Positions 29,207-38,355 of a stretch of DNA of 64,000 nucleotides are shown here, piece by piece; within the stretch, counting starts at the first letter, position 1; each line of letters begins with the position of its first letter. The position numbers and the translations under genes are program-made. This stretch comes from Mesorhizobium sp. (GTDB lineage: Bacteria > Pseudomonadota > Alphaproteobacteria > Rhizobiales > Rhizobiaceae): positions 62,001 through 126,000 of the forward strand of contig NZ_JANJTZ010000022.1 of the NCBI RefSeq assembly GCF_024710845.1, in the 5' to 3' direction. Below the pieces are notes generated by a model. The model was not told the DNA's origin. It saw nothing but the letters and a program-made list of their open reading frames with translations, and did not search any database.

Positions 29207-30175
29207 ATGATTGCCACGTGCCATGCATTGAAGACAGCCTGCGCGACCCTCGCACTGACGGCCGCGCTCACCTTCGGCGGCCCAGCCATCGCCCAGGAAT
29301 CGACCGATCCGATCAAGCTGACGCTGCACGATTGGACCGGCCAGCTGATCACCACCGAGCTGATGGGCGAGGTGCTGAAGAAGGCCGGCTACTCGGTCGA
29401 ATACGTCCAGGCCGACTACCTCGCCCAGTTCGCGGGGCTCGAGGCGGGCGACCTGCATGTCGCGATGGAGATGTGGGAGACCACCGGCCGCGATGCGATG
29501 GACGCGGCGACCGCCACCGGCAAGGTGGAGAATTTCGGCGCCACCGGCATGAAGGCCAAGGAAGAGTGGTGGTTTCCGGAATACATGAAGGAGAAGTGCC
29601 CCGGCCTGCCCAATTGGGAAGCGCTGAAGGACGAGAAGTGCGCCGAGATGTTCTCGACGGCGGAAACCGCGCCCAAGGGCCGCTATCTCGGCGGTCCCGT
29701 CACGTGGGGCGGCTTCGACGACGAGCGCGTTGCCGCACTCGGCCTGCCCTTCGAAGTGATCCATGCCGGCACGGACGCCGCGCTCTTCGCCGAGCTCGAA
29801 AGCGCCTACCAGCGGCAGGCGCCGATCCTGCTCTGGATTTACGCGCCGCACTGGGCGCCGGCGAAATACAAGGGCGAGTGGATCGAGTTCCCCACCTACA
29901 CCAAGGAATGCTACACCGACCCGAAATGGGGCTCGAACCCCGACGCGCTCTACGACTGCGGTAAGCCGTTCGGCGAGATCTGGAAGGTCGGCTGGGCCGG
30001 CGTGAAGGACAAGTGGCCGGGCGCTTACAAGGCAATCAAGGCCTTCACCATCGACAATGACGAGATGGGCAAGATGATCACTGCGGTCGACCTCGACGGC
30101 AAGAAGGTCCCCGACGTCGTCGCCGAATGGATGGGCGCCAACGAGGCCCGCTGGGCGGAGTGGATCAAGAAGTAA
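29207..30175 (+). CDS. Glycine betaine/choline-type ABC importer binding protein (ProX/OpuAC)
   Basis: A 322-residue periplasmic protein. The signal peptide ends at AIA-QE (residue 29). The mature part is rich in aromatic residues suited to a quaternary-ammonium cage: HDWTG, EMWETTG, EEWWFPEYM, PVTWGGFDDE and APHWAP. The ATG at 29207 follows AGGAG at good spacing. It is followed by the ATPase and a duplicated permease. The substrate could be choline, betaine, dimethylglycine or another methylated amine. Confidence 0.85.
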   Translation: MIATCHALKTACATLALTAALTFGGPAIAQESTDPIKLTLHDWTGQLITTELMGEVLKKAGYSVEYVQADYLAQFAGLEAGDLHVAMEMWETTGRDAMDAATATGKVENFGATGMKAKEEWWFPEYMKEKCPGLPNWEALKDEKCAEMFSTAETAPKGRYLGGPVTWGGFDDERVAALGLPFEVIHAGTDAALFAELESAYQRQAPILLWIYAPHWAPAKYKGEWIEFPTYTKECYTDPKWGSNPDALYDCGKPFGEIWKVGWAGVKDKWPGAYKAIKAFTIDNDEMGKMITAVDLDGKKVPDVVAEWMGANEARWAEWIKK

Positions 30176-30198
30176 GGCTGCAAGGCCTGCACCGCAGC

Positions 30199-31200
30199 AT
30201 GACCGCGAAACTCTCCTGCCGGCACGTCTGGAAACTGTTCGGCGAGGGCGCCAAGGCGTTTCTCGCCGACACGCCCTCCCCCGACGCGGCGGCGCTGTCG
30301 GCGCGCAACCTCGTCGGCGCGGTGCGTGACGTCAATCTCGATGTGGCCGATGGCGAGATCTTCGTCATCATGGGCCTGTCGGGCTCCGGCAAGTCGACGC
30401 TGGTGCGATGTCTCTCGCGCCTGATCGAGCCGACGGCGGGCGAGATCCTATTCAACGGCGAGAACCTGCTCGCCGCCGACGAGAAGCGGATGATCGAGAT
30501 CCGCCGCCACCGGATGGGCATGGTGTTCCAGCACTTCGCGCTCCTGCCGCACCTAAGCGTGCTGGACAACGTCGCCTTCCCGCTGTCGATCCAGGGCAAG
30601 GACCGCGCCGGACGCGAGGCGCGCGCCCGCGAGATGATCGACCTGGTCGGGCTGACCGGCCGCGAGGCGTTCTTCCCGCGCCAGTTGTCCGGCGGCCAGC
30701 AGCAGCGCGTCGGCATCGCACGGTCGCTCGCGGTCGAGCCGGAACTGTGGTTCCTCGACGAGCCCTTCTCGGCGCTCGATCCGCTGATCCGCCGCGAGAT
30801 GCAGGACGAGTTCGTCCGCCTGCAATCCAAGCTCAAGAAGACCATCGTCTTCATCACCCACGATTTCGACGAAGCGATAAGGCTGGCCGACCGCATCGCG
30901 ATCATGAAGGACGGCGAGATCGTCCAGACCGGCACGCCGGAAGACCTCGTGCTCAACCCCGCCACCGACTACGTGCGCGAGTTCACCCGCGACGTGGCGA
31001 AGGCCAAGGTCGTGTCGGTCGGCTCGCTGATGAAGCCGGGCGACGCATCCGGACGGCCGCCTGTCGCCGCGACCGCGCGCATCTCCGAGGCGGCGCGGCT
31101 GTTCGATGGCGGCGAGACGCTGGCAGTGGTCGACGCCACCGGCACGCCGGTCGGCCGGCTCGAACGCCGCGACGTCGCCGACCTGATGCTGAGGGGTTGA
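30199..31200 (+). CDS. Quaternary-amine ABC importer ATPase (ProV/OpuAA type)
   Basis: A 333-residue ATPase with an N-terminal extension typical of ProV (VWKLFGEGAKAFLAD). Walker A is GLSGSGKST, the signature LSGGQQQRVGIARSL and Walker B LWFLDEPFSALDP. The C-terminal 80 residues form a short CBS-like domain (ARISEAARLFDGGETLAVVD). The ATG at 30199 lies 24 bp after the binding-protein stop. Confidence 0.9.
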   Translation: MTAKLSCRHVWKLFGEGAKAFLADTPSPDAAALSARNLVGAVRDVNLDVADGEIFVIMGLSGSGKSTLVRCLSRLIEPTAGEILFNGENLLAADEKRMIEIRRHRMGMVFQHFALLPHLSVLDNVAFPLSIQGKDRAGREARAREMIDLVGLTGREAFFPRQLSGGQQQRVGIARSLAVEPELWFLDEPFSALDPLIRREMQDEFVRLQSKLKKTIVFITHDFDEAIRLADRIAIMKDGEIVQTGTPEDLVLNPATDYVREFTRDVAKAKVVSVGSLMKPGDASGRPPVAATARISEAARLFDGGETLAVVDATGTPVGRLERRDVADLMLRG

Positions 31201-31220
31201 GCGTGCGACGGTCGCAGCAG

Positions 31221-31383
31221 CCCCCTCACCCGGCCTCCGCTCCGCTCGGCCACCCTCTCCCCGAGGGGAGAGGAGGTCTACGAACGCTGCGGCCAATCTT
31301 TCACCATCTGGCGGGGACGCTGGTGAACCTCCTCTCCCCTCGGGGAGAGGGTGGCCGAGCGGAGCGGAGGCCGGGTGAGGGGG
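31221..31383. repeat. 163-bp element with 57-bp perfect inverted arms
   Basis: Bases 31221-31277 and 31327-31383 are exact reverse complements over 57 bp, separated by 49 bp. Each arm also contains the CCCTCTCCCC/GGGGAGAGG core shared with the element at 23617-23725. It fills most of the gap between the importer ATPase and permease genes. It looks like a second, larger RIME-type element. In the transcript it would form a very stable long hairpin. Confidence 0.85.
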
Positions 31384-31417
31384 ACGGCGCCGAGAGAACT
31401 CACGTGCGGAGGCCTTT

Positions 31418-33445
31418 ATGAGCCTCCCCGCCATCGAGGCTCGACGCCCGATAGCCCCGCGCATGGCCACGGGCAGCGTCTCCCTCCCCTGGCTCATCGC
31501 GCTGGCCCTCTTCGCGCTCCTCTGGCTGGCACCCGTGCCGAAATGGATCGACGTCTATCCGAAGGCCTGGGAGATCCCGGCCGCCCGCTGGATCTCGACG
31601 GCGATGAAATGGCTGGTCAACGAGGCGACATTCGGCCTGTTCACTTTCACCGAGTTCACCCGGTTCCTGGCCTCGATCATCGAGGCGCCGTACCGGCTGG
31701 CGATGAGCCTGCTCGCAACCGGCTTCCTCTCCGGCCAGGGATCGAGCGCCGTGCAGGTCGCGCCGCCGCTGTCGTGGATCGCGGTGATTGGCATCGTCGC
31801 ACTGATGGGCCACGCCGCCGGCGGGCGGGCACTCGCGCTGCTGGCCGCCGCCTGCTTCGCCTTCATCCTTGTCTTCGGCCAGTGGCAGAGCGCGATGGCG
31901 ACGCTCGCCTCGGTGCTGGTCGCGGTGCCGATCGGCGTCGCCGGCGGGATGTTGCTCGGCATCGCCGCCTACCGGCATCCGCGCTTCGAGCGGGCGTTGA
32001 CGCCAGTCCTCGACGTCATGCAGACCGTTCCGGCCTTCGCCTATCTCGTGCCGATCCTGTTCCTGTTCGGCTTCGGCCCGACGGCGGCGATCCTGGCGAC
32101 CGTGATCTACGCGCTGCCGCCGATGGCGCGCATCACGGCGCTTGCGCTGCGCCAGGTGGCGCCCGAGATCCGCGACCTCGGCCGCATGGTCGGCGCGACG
32201 CGACGCCAGATGACCTGGCGGGTGCTCGTGCCCTCGGCGCGCGACAGCCTGATGGTCGGCGTCAACCAGGTGATCATGCTGTCGCTCAACATGGTCATCA
32301 TCGCCTCGATGATCGGAGCGGGGGGCCTTGGCTTCGACGTGCTCGCGGCGCTGCGCCGGCTGGACATCGGCGCTGGCCTGGAAGCCGGCCTCGCGATCGT
32401 CGCGCTTGCGGTGGCGTTGGACCGGCTGAGCCAGGCCTTTGCACAGCGTGACTTCGCCGCCGCGCGCGCAGGCGCGTCCTGGCCGGCGCGCTACCCGCAC
32501 GCCGCAGCCGCGGCCGCGCTCGTCGCGGCGACCTATCTCCTCGGTTTCGTTCTGCCGGCCATACGCACCTGGCCGGAAGCCTGGGAGATTTCCACCGGAG
32601 CCTTCCTCTCCGACGTGGTGAAGTGGATCAACATCAACTTCTTCGACACGTTCGAGGCGGTGAAGAACGCGATCCTGCTCAACCTGCTCATCCCCTTCAA
32701 GCGCCTGCTCGGCGACCTGCCCTGGCTCGGCGTCACCGGGCTCATCGCCGTCGCGGGCTGGCGGCTCGGCGGCGTCCGGCTGATGGCGACGGTTGCGATC
32801 CTGTCCTTCCTGATCGCCGCGACCGGCCAGTGGGAAAAGGCGATGGTGACGGTCTATCTGTGCGGCATCTCCGTGCTCTTCGCCGCCCTCATCGGCATCC
32901 CGATCGGCATTCTCGCGGCCGAAAACGACCGCGTCTGGCGCGCCGTCTCGCTGATCATCGACACGCTGCAGACGCTGCCGTCCTTCGTCTACCTGATGCC
33001 GGTGGTGATGCTGTTCCGCGTCGGCGACTTCTCGGCGATGATCGCGGTCGTCGCCTACGCGGTCGTGCCAGCCATCCGCTATACGGTGCTCGGACTCACC
33101 CGCGTCGACCCGCGCGTGATCGAGGCAGGGCGCGCCATGGGCGCGACGCGCGGCCAGATCCTGTCGCGCATCAGGCTGAAGCTGGCGCTGCCGGAGATCC
33201 TGCTCGGCATCAACCAGACGATCATGTTCGCCCTGTCGATGCTGGTCATCACAGCGCTGGTCGGCACGCGCGATCTCGGCCAGGAGGTCTATATCGCGCT
33301 GACCAAGGCCGACACCGGCCGCGGCCTCGTCGCCGGCCTGGCGGTGGCGGCGATCGCGATCGTCGCCGACCGACTGATCTCGGCGGGCGCCGCAAGAACG
33401 AGAGCGAGGCTCGGCCTCGCCGACACTGGAGGACCTGCATCTTGA
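31418..33445 (+). CDS. Quaternary-amine ABC importer permease, internally duplicated
   Basis: A 675-residue protein, about twice the usual ProW/ChoW length. Two permease domains are clear: MQTVPAFAYLVPI at 201-213 with an EAA loop at 250-263, and LQTLPSFVYLMPV at 517-529 with an EAA loop at 567-580. Each half has its own membrane segments and shares the YPKAWEIP / WPEAWEIS and VKWININFFDTF-type linkers, so this is a tandem duplication that makes the usual homodimer as one chain. The stop shares a base with the next gene (TGATG). Confidence 0.9.
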   Translation: MSLPAIEARRPIAPRMATGSVSLPWLIALALFALLWLAPVPKWIDVYPKAWEIPAARWISTAMKWLVNEATFGLFTFTEFTRFLASIIEAPYRLAMSLLATGFLSGQGSSAVQVAPPLSWIAVIGIVALMGHAAGGRALALLAAACFAFILVFGQWQSAMATLASVLVAVPIGVAGGMLLGIAAYRHPRFERALTPVLDVMQTVPAFAYLVPILFLFGFGPTAAILATVIYALPPMARITALALRQVAPEIRDLGRMVGATRRQMTWRVLVPSARDSLMVGVNQVIMLSLNMVIIASMIGAGGLGFDVLAALRRLDIGAGLEAGLAIVALAVALDRLSQAFAQRDFAAARAGASWPARYPHAAAAAALVAATYLLGFVLPAIRTWPEAWEISTGAFLSDVVKWININFFDTFEAVKNAILLNLLIPFKRLLGDLPWLGVTGLIAVAGWRLGGVRLMATVAILSFLIAATGQWEKAMVTVYLCGISVLFAALIGIPIGILAAENDRVWRAVSLIIDTLQTLPSFVYLMPVVMLFRVGDFSAMIAVVAYAVVPAIRYTVLGLTRVDPRVIEAGRAMGATRGQILSRIRLKLALPEILLGINQTIMFALSMLVITALVGTRDLGQEVYIALTKADTGRGLVAGLAVAAIAIVADRLISAGAARTRARLGLADTGGPAS

Positions 33446-34332
33446 TGGAAATGAACGCCCGTATCTGGGTGCTGCCGATCTGGTCGGGTCCCGTCGACCC
33501 GAAGCCGCTGAAGGGCGGGCTGTCGAACAAGAGCTACACGGTCGAGGACGCCGGCCGGAAATATGTCGTGCGCTTCGGCCAGGACTATCCGTTCCACCAC
33601 GTCTTCCGCAGCCGCGAGATCATGACCGCGCGGGCGGCCCACGCGTCCGGATTTGCACCCGAAATCGTCTATACCGGACCGGGCGTAATGGTGTCGCGTT
33701 TCGTCGAAGGCAAGACCTATGCGCCCGCCGACGTCACCGCGAACATCGGCCGCGTCGCCGACATCGTGAAGCGCTTCCATGTCGAGATGCCGCGCCAGAT
33801 CAGCGGCACGGGCTTCGCCTTCCTCGTCTTCCACGTCATCCGCGACTATGCCCGCACGCTGCGTGAGGGCGAAAGCCGCATGACCGACCGCCTGCCGGGC
33901 TTTCTCGAGCTTGCCGCCGACCTCGAGCAGACGCAGCCGCCGCTGCCGATCATCTTCGGCCACAACGATTTTCTGCCGGCCAATATCCTCGACGACGGCG
34001 AGCGGCTGTGGCTGATCGATTTCGAGTATGCCGGTTTCTCGACCGCGATGTTCGACCTTGCCGGCCTCGCCTCCAATGCCGGCTTTTCGGACGAGCAGTC
34101 GCAGGAGCTTCTGGCCCGCTACTTCGGCGAGAACCCCTCGCCCGAGGTCGTGCGCGCCCATGCCGCCATGCAATGCGCCTCGCTGCTGCGCGAGGCGATG
34201 TGGTCGATGGTGTCTGAGCTGCATCTCGACGCACCCGGCGCTGACTATGAAGCCTACACCGAAGAGAACCTGCAGCGGCTCGACGCGGCGCTGGACCGGT
34301 ATCAATCCCGTTTCGGGAGGCTGAAGCCATGA
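33445..34332 (+). CDS. Choline/ethanolamine-kinase-like phosphotransferase
   Basis: A 295-residue protein of the aminoglycoside-phosphotransferase/choline-kinase fold. GGLSNKSYTVE at 24-34 is the N-lobe loop. The catalytic Brenner motif is HND at 173-175 followed by N180, and the metal-binding Asp is in DFEYAG at 192-197. It lies in the importer operon, 1 bp overlapping the permease stop and 4 bp overlapping the oxidoreductase start. It could phosphorylate the imported amino-alcohol. The substrate is inferred. Confidence 0.82.
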   Translation: MEMNARIWVLPIWSGPVDPKPLKGGLSNKSYTVEDAGRKYVVRFGQDYPFHHVFRSREIMTARAAHASGFAPEIVYTGPGVMVSRFVEGKTYAPADVTANIGRVADIVKRFHVEMPRQISGTGFAFLVFHVIRDYARTLREGESRMTDRLPGFLELAADLEQTQPPLPIIFGHNDFLPANILDDGERLWLIDFEYAGFSTAMFDLAGLASNAGFSDEQSQELLARYFGENPSPEVVRAHAAMQCASLLREAMWSMVSELHLDAPGADYEAYTEENLQRLDAALDRYQSRFGRLKP

Positions 34333-36770
34333 CCCTACCGAGCCACGCGCAGATCGTCGTCATCGGTGGCGGCATCATCGGCTGCTCCACCGCCTACCAC
34401 CTCGCCCGCGACCACAAGGCCGATGTGGTGCTTCTCGAAATGGGCCAGATCACCTCCGGCTCGACCTGGCATGCCGCCGGCTTGGTGGGCCAGTTGCGCT
34501 CCTCGGCCTCGATCACGCGGGTGCTGAAATACTCCGTCGAGCTCTATAAGGGGCTGGAGGCCGAGACGGGGCTTGCGACCGGCTGGAAGATGTCCGGCTG
34601 CCTCAGGCTCGCGACCAACCAGGACCGCTGGACCGAGTTCAAGCGGACGGCCACCACGGCGAAGAGCTTCGGCATGGACATGCACCTGCTCTCGCCGGTC
34701 GAGACGAAACAAATGTTCCCGCTGATGGACGTGTCCGATCTCGTCGGCGCGTCCTGGCTGCCGACCGACGGCCAGGCGAGCCCCTCCGACATCACCCAGT
34801 CGCTCGCCAAGGGCGCGCGCATGCATGGCGCCAAACTGGTCGAGAACGTTCGCGTCACCGGCTTCGAGATGCAGGACCGGCGCATCGTCGCGGTGAAGAC
34901 CGACCAGGGTGACATCGCCTGCGACAAGGTGGTCAACTGCGCCGGCCAGTGGGCGCGGCAGGTGGGGGTCATGGCCGGCATCAACGTGCCGCTGCAGCCG
35001 GTCAGGCACCAATATGTCATCACCGAGAAGATACCGGGCCTCGCCACTGACGCGCCGACAATCCGCGATCCCGACCGGCGCACCTATTTCAAGGAAGAGG
35101 TCGGCGGGCTGGTCTTCGGCGGCTACGAGCCCAACCCGCAGCCCTGGACCACGGGCGACGTGCCGAACGACTGGCAGTTTCGCCTGTTCGACGACGACTA
35201 CGACCATTTCGAGCAGCACATGATCGAGGCCATCGCCCGCATTCCGGCGCTCGAGACCGTCGGCATCAAGCAGATGATCAACGGGCCGGAGAGCTTCACG
35301 CCCGACGGCAATTTCATCCTGGGCGCCGCGCCCGAATGCGTGAACATGTTCGTCGGCGCCGGCTTCAACGCCTTCGGTATCGCGTCCGGCGGCGGCGCCG
35401 GCTGGGTGCTGGCGCAGTGGGCAATCGACGGCGAGGCGCCGCTCGACCTCTGGGTGGTCGACATCCGCCGCTTCTCCGGCCTCCACCGCGACCGCGACTG
35501 GGTGCGTGACCGGACCCTCGAGGCCTATGGCAAGCACTACACGGTGGCTTTCCCGCACGAGGAATACGAAAGCGGCCGTCCGCTGATCGTTTCGCCGCTC
35601 TACCAGCGTCTCAAGGCGCATCGCGCCGTCTTCGGGTCCAAGCTCGGCTGGGAGCGCCCGAACTGGTTCGCGCCGCAGGACATGGAGCCCGAGGACGTCT
35701 ATTCGATGGGCCGGCAGAACTGGTTCGGCCCGGTCGGCGACGAACACCGGCTGGTGCGCGAGAAGGTCGGCATCTTCGACCAGTCCTCCTTCGCCAAATA
35801 CGAGCTGACCGGAGCGGATGCGCAGAAGGCGCTTGACTGGATCTGCGCCAACGACGTGTCGAAACCGGTCGGGCGGCTGACCTATACGCAGCTTCTCAAC
35901 TCGCGCGGCGGCATCGAGGCGGACCTGACGGTGGCGCGGCTCGCCGACGACCGCTTCTACATCGTCACCGGCACCGGCTTCCGCACCCACGACCTCGCCT
36001 GGATTGAGGACCACATCGGCGCCGGCCTCGACGCGCGGCTGACCGACGTGACCGAACGGTTCGGCACGCTGTCGCTGATGGGGCCGCGCGCGCGGGATGT
36101 GCTGGCTGGCGTCACCGACGCCGACGTCTCGAACGAGGCCTTCCCCTTCGGCCATGTCCGCGAGATCTCGATCGCCGGAGCCGCCGTGCGGGCGCTGCGC
36201 GTCACCTATGTCGGCGAACTCGGCTGGGAACTGCACGTGCCGATCGGCGCGACCGGGGAGGTTTTCGACGCGCTGATGGCAGCCGGCGAGGCATACGGTA
36301 TCCGCCCGGTCGGCTACCGCGCACTCGAATCGCTGCGGCTCGAGAAGGGCTATCGCGCCTGGGGCTCGGACATCACCCCCAACGACACGCCGTTCGAAGC
36401 CGGCCTCGGCTGGGCGGTGAAGCTCAGGAAGAACACCGACTTCAACGGCCGCCGCGCGCTGGAGACCGTCGCCGGCCAGCCGCTGAAGAAGCGCCTCGCC
36501 TGCTTCACCGTCGACGATCCGGCGGTCGTCCTGCTCGGCCGCGAAACCATCCTGCGCGACGGCCAACCGGTCGGCTACCTGACCTCGGGCGGCTACGGCT
36601 ACACGGTGGGGAAGAACATCGGCTACGGCTATGTGCGCAATGCCGAGGGCGTGAGCGACGAGTTCCTCGCCTCCGGGCGCTACGAATTGGTGGTGGCGAT
36701 GGACAGCGTGCCGGCCAGCCTTCACCTGGAGCCGTTGTATGATGCGAGAGCGGAGCGGGTGAAAAGCTGA
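34329..36770 (+). CDS. Dimethylglycine/sarcosine-dehydrogenase-like flavoprotein (DAO plus GcvT domains)
   Basis: An 813-residue two-domain enzyme. Residues 1-400 are the FAD (DAO) domain with GGGIIG at 13-18 and STWHAAG at 45-51; His48 matches the histidine that binds FAD covalently in dimethylglycine dehydrogenase. Residues about 425-810 are the tetrahydrofolate-binding GcvT and C-terminal barrel domains. It should demethylate an N-methyl amino acid and hand the one-carbon unit to folate. Its start overlaps the kinase gene by 4 bp, so import, phosphorylation and demethylation genes are coupled. Confidence 0.87.
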   Translation: MTLPSHAQIVVIGGGIIGCSTAYHLARDHKADVVLLEMGQITSGSTWHAAGLVGQLRSSASITRVLKYSVELYKGLEAETGLATGWKMSGCLRLATNQDRWTEFKRTATTAKSFGMDMHLLSPVETKQMFPLMDVSDLVGASWLPTDGQASPSDITQSLAKGARMHGAKLVENVRVTGFEMQDRRIVAVKTDQGDIACDKVVNCAGQWARQVGVMAGINVPLQPVRHQYVITEKIPGLATDAPTIRDPDRRTYFKEEVGGLVFGGYEPNPQPWTTGDVPNDWQFRLFDDDYDHFEQHMIEAIARIPALETVGIKQMINGPESFTPDGNFILGAAPECVNMFVGAGFNAFGIASGGGAGWVLAQWAIDGEAPLDLWVVDIRRFSGLHRDRDWVRDRTLEAYGKHYTVAFPHEEYESGRPLIVSPLYQRLKAHRAVFGSKLGWERPNWFAPQDMEPEDVYSMGRQNWFGPVGDEHRLVREKVGIFDQSSFAKYELTGADAQKALDWICANDVSKPVGRLTYTQLLNSRGGIEADLTVARLADDRFYIVTGTGFRTHDLAWIEDHIGAGLDARLTDVTERFGTLSLMGPRARDVLAGVTDADVSNEAFPFGHVREISIAGAAVRALRVTYVGELGWELHVPIGATGEVFDALMAAGEAYGIRPVGYRALESLRLEKGYRAWGSDITPNDTPFEAGLGWAVKLRKNTDFNGRRALETVAGQPLKKRLACFTVDDPAVVLLGRETILRDGQPVGYLTSGGYGYTVGKNIGYGYVRNAEGVSDEFLASGRYELVVAMDSVPASLHLEPLYDARAERVKS

Positions 36771-36843
36771 CGTGACCAGGAATGAGCCCGGCGAGCATTC
36801 CTGACGCCGCGAAATCGCATCGCGAACGGAAACTGGCGATGGC

Positions 36844-37473
36844 TTACCGCCTCAACACCACCGCCCGGCTCGGCACCGTCCCCACCTCGCCGGGCATGGA
36901 GACATAAGGCTCCGTCTCCTCGGCGCGCGTCACGAGCCCCCGCGCCTCCAGTTCCGCGATCCGCGCGGCGAAGCCGCCCTCCCACAGCGTGTTCTTCACC
37001 GTCAGCACGATCACGCCACCCTTGCGGCAGATGCGGATCAGTTCGTCCAGCCCCTCCGCGCCGACATGGCCGGTGGTGAAGACGCCCGCCGAGACGATAC
37101 CGGCGAAATGGCCGTCGGCGAAGGGTAGCGGGCTGCCGAGCGCCAGATTGTGGAGGCACGCATAGGCGCCTTTCCGCTCGGCCCGCGCGAGCATCCCGGC
37201 CGAGATGTCGAGTCCCTCGACACGCGGATAGCCGACGATGCCGAGCCATTCCCCCACCAGCCCGGTGCCGCAGCCGGCATCCAGCACGGGCGTCGCCCCG
37301 CGTGGCAGATGACGAGCGAGCAGCGCCAGCGCGATCGACGGGTGACGATAGCCGGCGGCCGCCATTTCCGCGTCATAGGTGTCGGCCCAGCGGTCGTAGA
37401 GGGCCGCGACCTCTTCGGGCTTTTTCGCGCTGTAGACCTGACCCAGCGCACCCTCGTGATGTCCGTCCGCCAT
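36844..37473 (-). CDS. Class I SAM-dependent methyltransferase
   Basis: A 209-residue protein. The SAM motif I is VLDAGCGTGLVGEWL near residues 63-77, motif II VEGLDISAGML, and a later strand ICRKGGVIVLTVKN. The N-terminus YDRWADTYDAEM matches small methyltransferases of the UbiE/COQ5-like group. No substrate can be read. It is convergent with the flavoprotein gene. Confidence 0.82.
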   Translation of the reverse strand: MADGHHEGALGQVYSAKKPEEVAALYDRWADTYDAEMAAAGYRHPSIALALLARHLPRGATPVLDAGCGTGLVGEWLGIVGYPRVEGLDISAGMLARAERKGAYACLHNLALGSPLPFADGHFAGIVSAGVFTTGHVGAEGLDELIRICRKGGVIVLTVKNTLWEGGFAARIAELEARGLVTRAEETEPYVSMPGEVGTVPSRAVVLRR

Positions 37474-37675
37474 GCCGTCCTCGTGTCGTTCTCGCAGTCA
37501 CCATAACCCGGTTGGGGGGCGTGAAGGCAACCCTGGTGAGGAGAACTCCTCCGGTAATCCGCAAACCGCGAAGCCCGGCTCACGGACGTGAACTCCCGTC
37601 GATCGAGCCGGCGCGGCCACGATCCTCAGGCGGTGCACAGCGAGCTATTCGGCGAGCGGCATCTCCTCCGCGTGC

Positions 37676-37691
37676 TGGCCCATTTGGGCCA
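37676..37691. promoter_or_regulatory. Short palindrome upstream of secreted protein gene
   Basis: TGGCCCA-TT-TGGGCCA is a perfect 7-bp-arm inverted repeat 72 bp upstream of the next gene's ATG. The rest of the 289-bp gap (37474-37762) shows nothing else I can support. A regulatory role is only a guess. Confidence 0.25.
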
Positions 37692-37762
37692 TTGTTTCCG
37701 CTAGGGAACCCATGCATCATCCCGCCTGCTCACCTTGCCACCTCCAGACCAGGAGAACACCC

Positions 37763-38245
37763 ATGTCCATCGGTCGCATATCGGTCCTCGCTTCGATCGC
37801 CCTGGCAACGGCCATCGGCGCCGCAGGACAGGCCCATGCCGGCAAACTGTTCAAGGGCATCGCCGTCATCACCGCCCGCACCGCCACTGGCCCCTGCATC
37901 GCGGAATACGACGTCTCGGAAAGCTTCATCGTCGAATACAAGGCCAATGTCGGCGCCGAGACTGCGCCCGAGCGGCTGGCAATCATCAGCTCAAACGGCG
38001 CGCTGCTGATGACCAACATCGACGGCACGCCGACCCTGCGCGGCGCCGGCACGGTCAGCGTGTCCGGCAACGCCTTTGCGCAGCCGGTTACGATTCCCTC
38101 GATCACCACCAATTTCGTGATCTCGGCCGTCGCCGCCGCCACCACTACGGTGACAATGACGGGAACGGCCAACAATCTCGGCATTCCCGGCTGTAGCGTG
38201 ACGATCCGCGCCGCCCTTACCTATCTGCCGCCCGGCGGCTATTGA
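37763..38245 (+). CDS. Small secreted protein, unknown function
   Basis: A 160-residue protein with a signal peptide (MSIGRISVLASIALATAIGA) cut near AHA-GK at residue 26. The mature part is rich in Thr, Ala, Val and Ile, has two cysteines (in GPCIAEYD and PGCSVTI) that could pair, and looks all-beta. I do not recognise a family. The ATG at 37763 follows AGGAG. Confidence 0.65.
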   Translation: MSIGRISVLASIALATAIGAAGQAHAGKLFKGIAVITARTATGPCIAEYDVSESFIVEYKANVGAETAPERLAIISSNGALLMTNIDGTPTLRGAGTVSVSGNAFAQPVTIPSITTNFVISAVAAATTTVTMTGTANNLGIPGCSVTIRAALTYLPPGGY

Positions 38246-38355
38246 GGCCCGGCGCGCTCCGCGTCACGCCGGCGTCGCAAACGACCCGCCGCCCCCCTTG
38301 ATGAGTGGGGGTGGAGTGACGTTATGCTGCCTCATTGGCCTCGCCGGGACGTGAC

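Noticed and set aside
34335-36725. A 796-codon open frame opposite the flavoprotein gene
   Set aside because: No family features and typical shadow composition; the + strand encodes a full DAO-GcvT protein.
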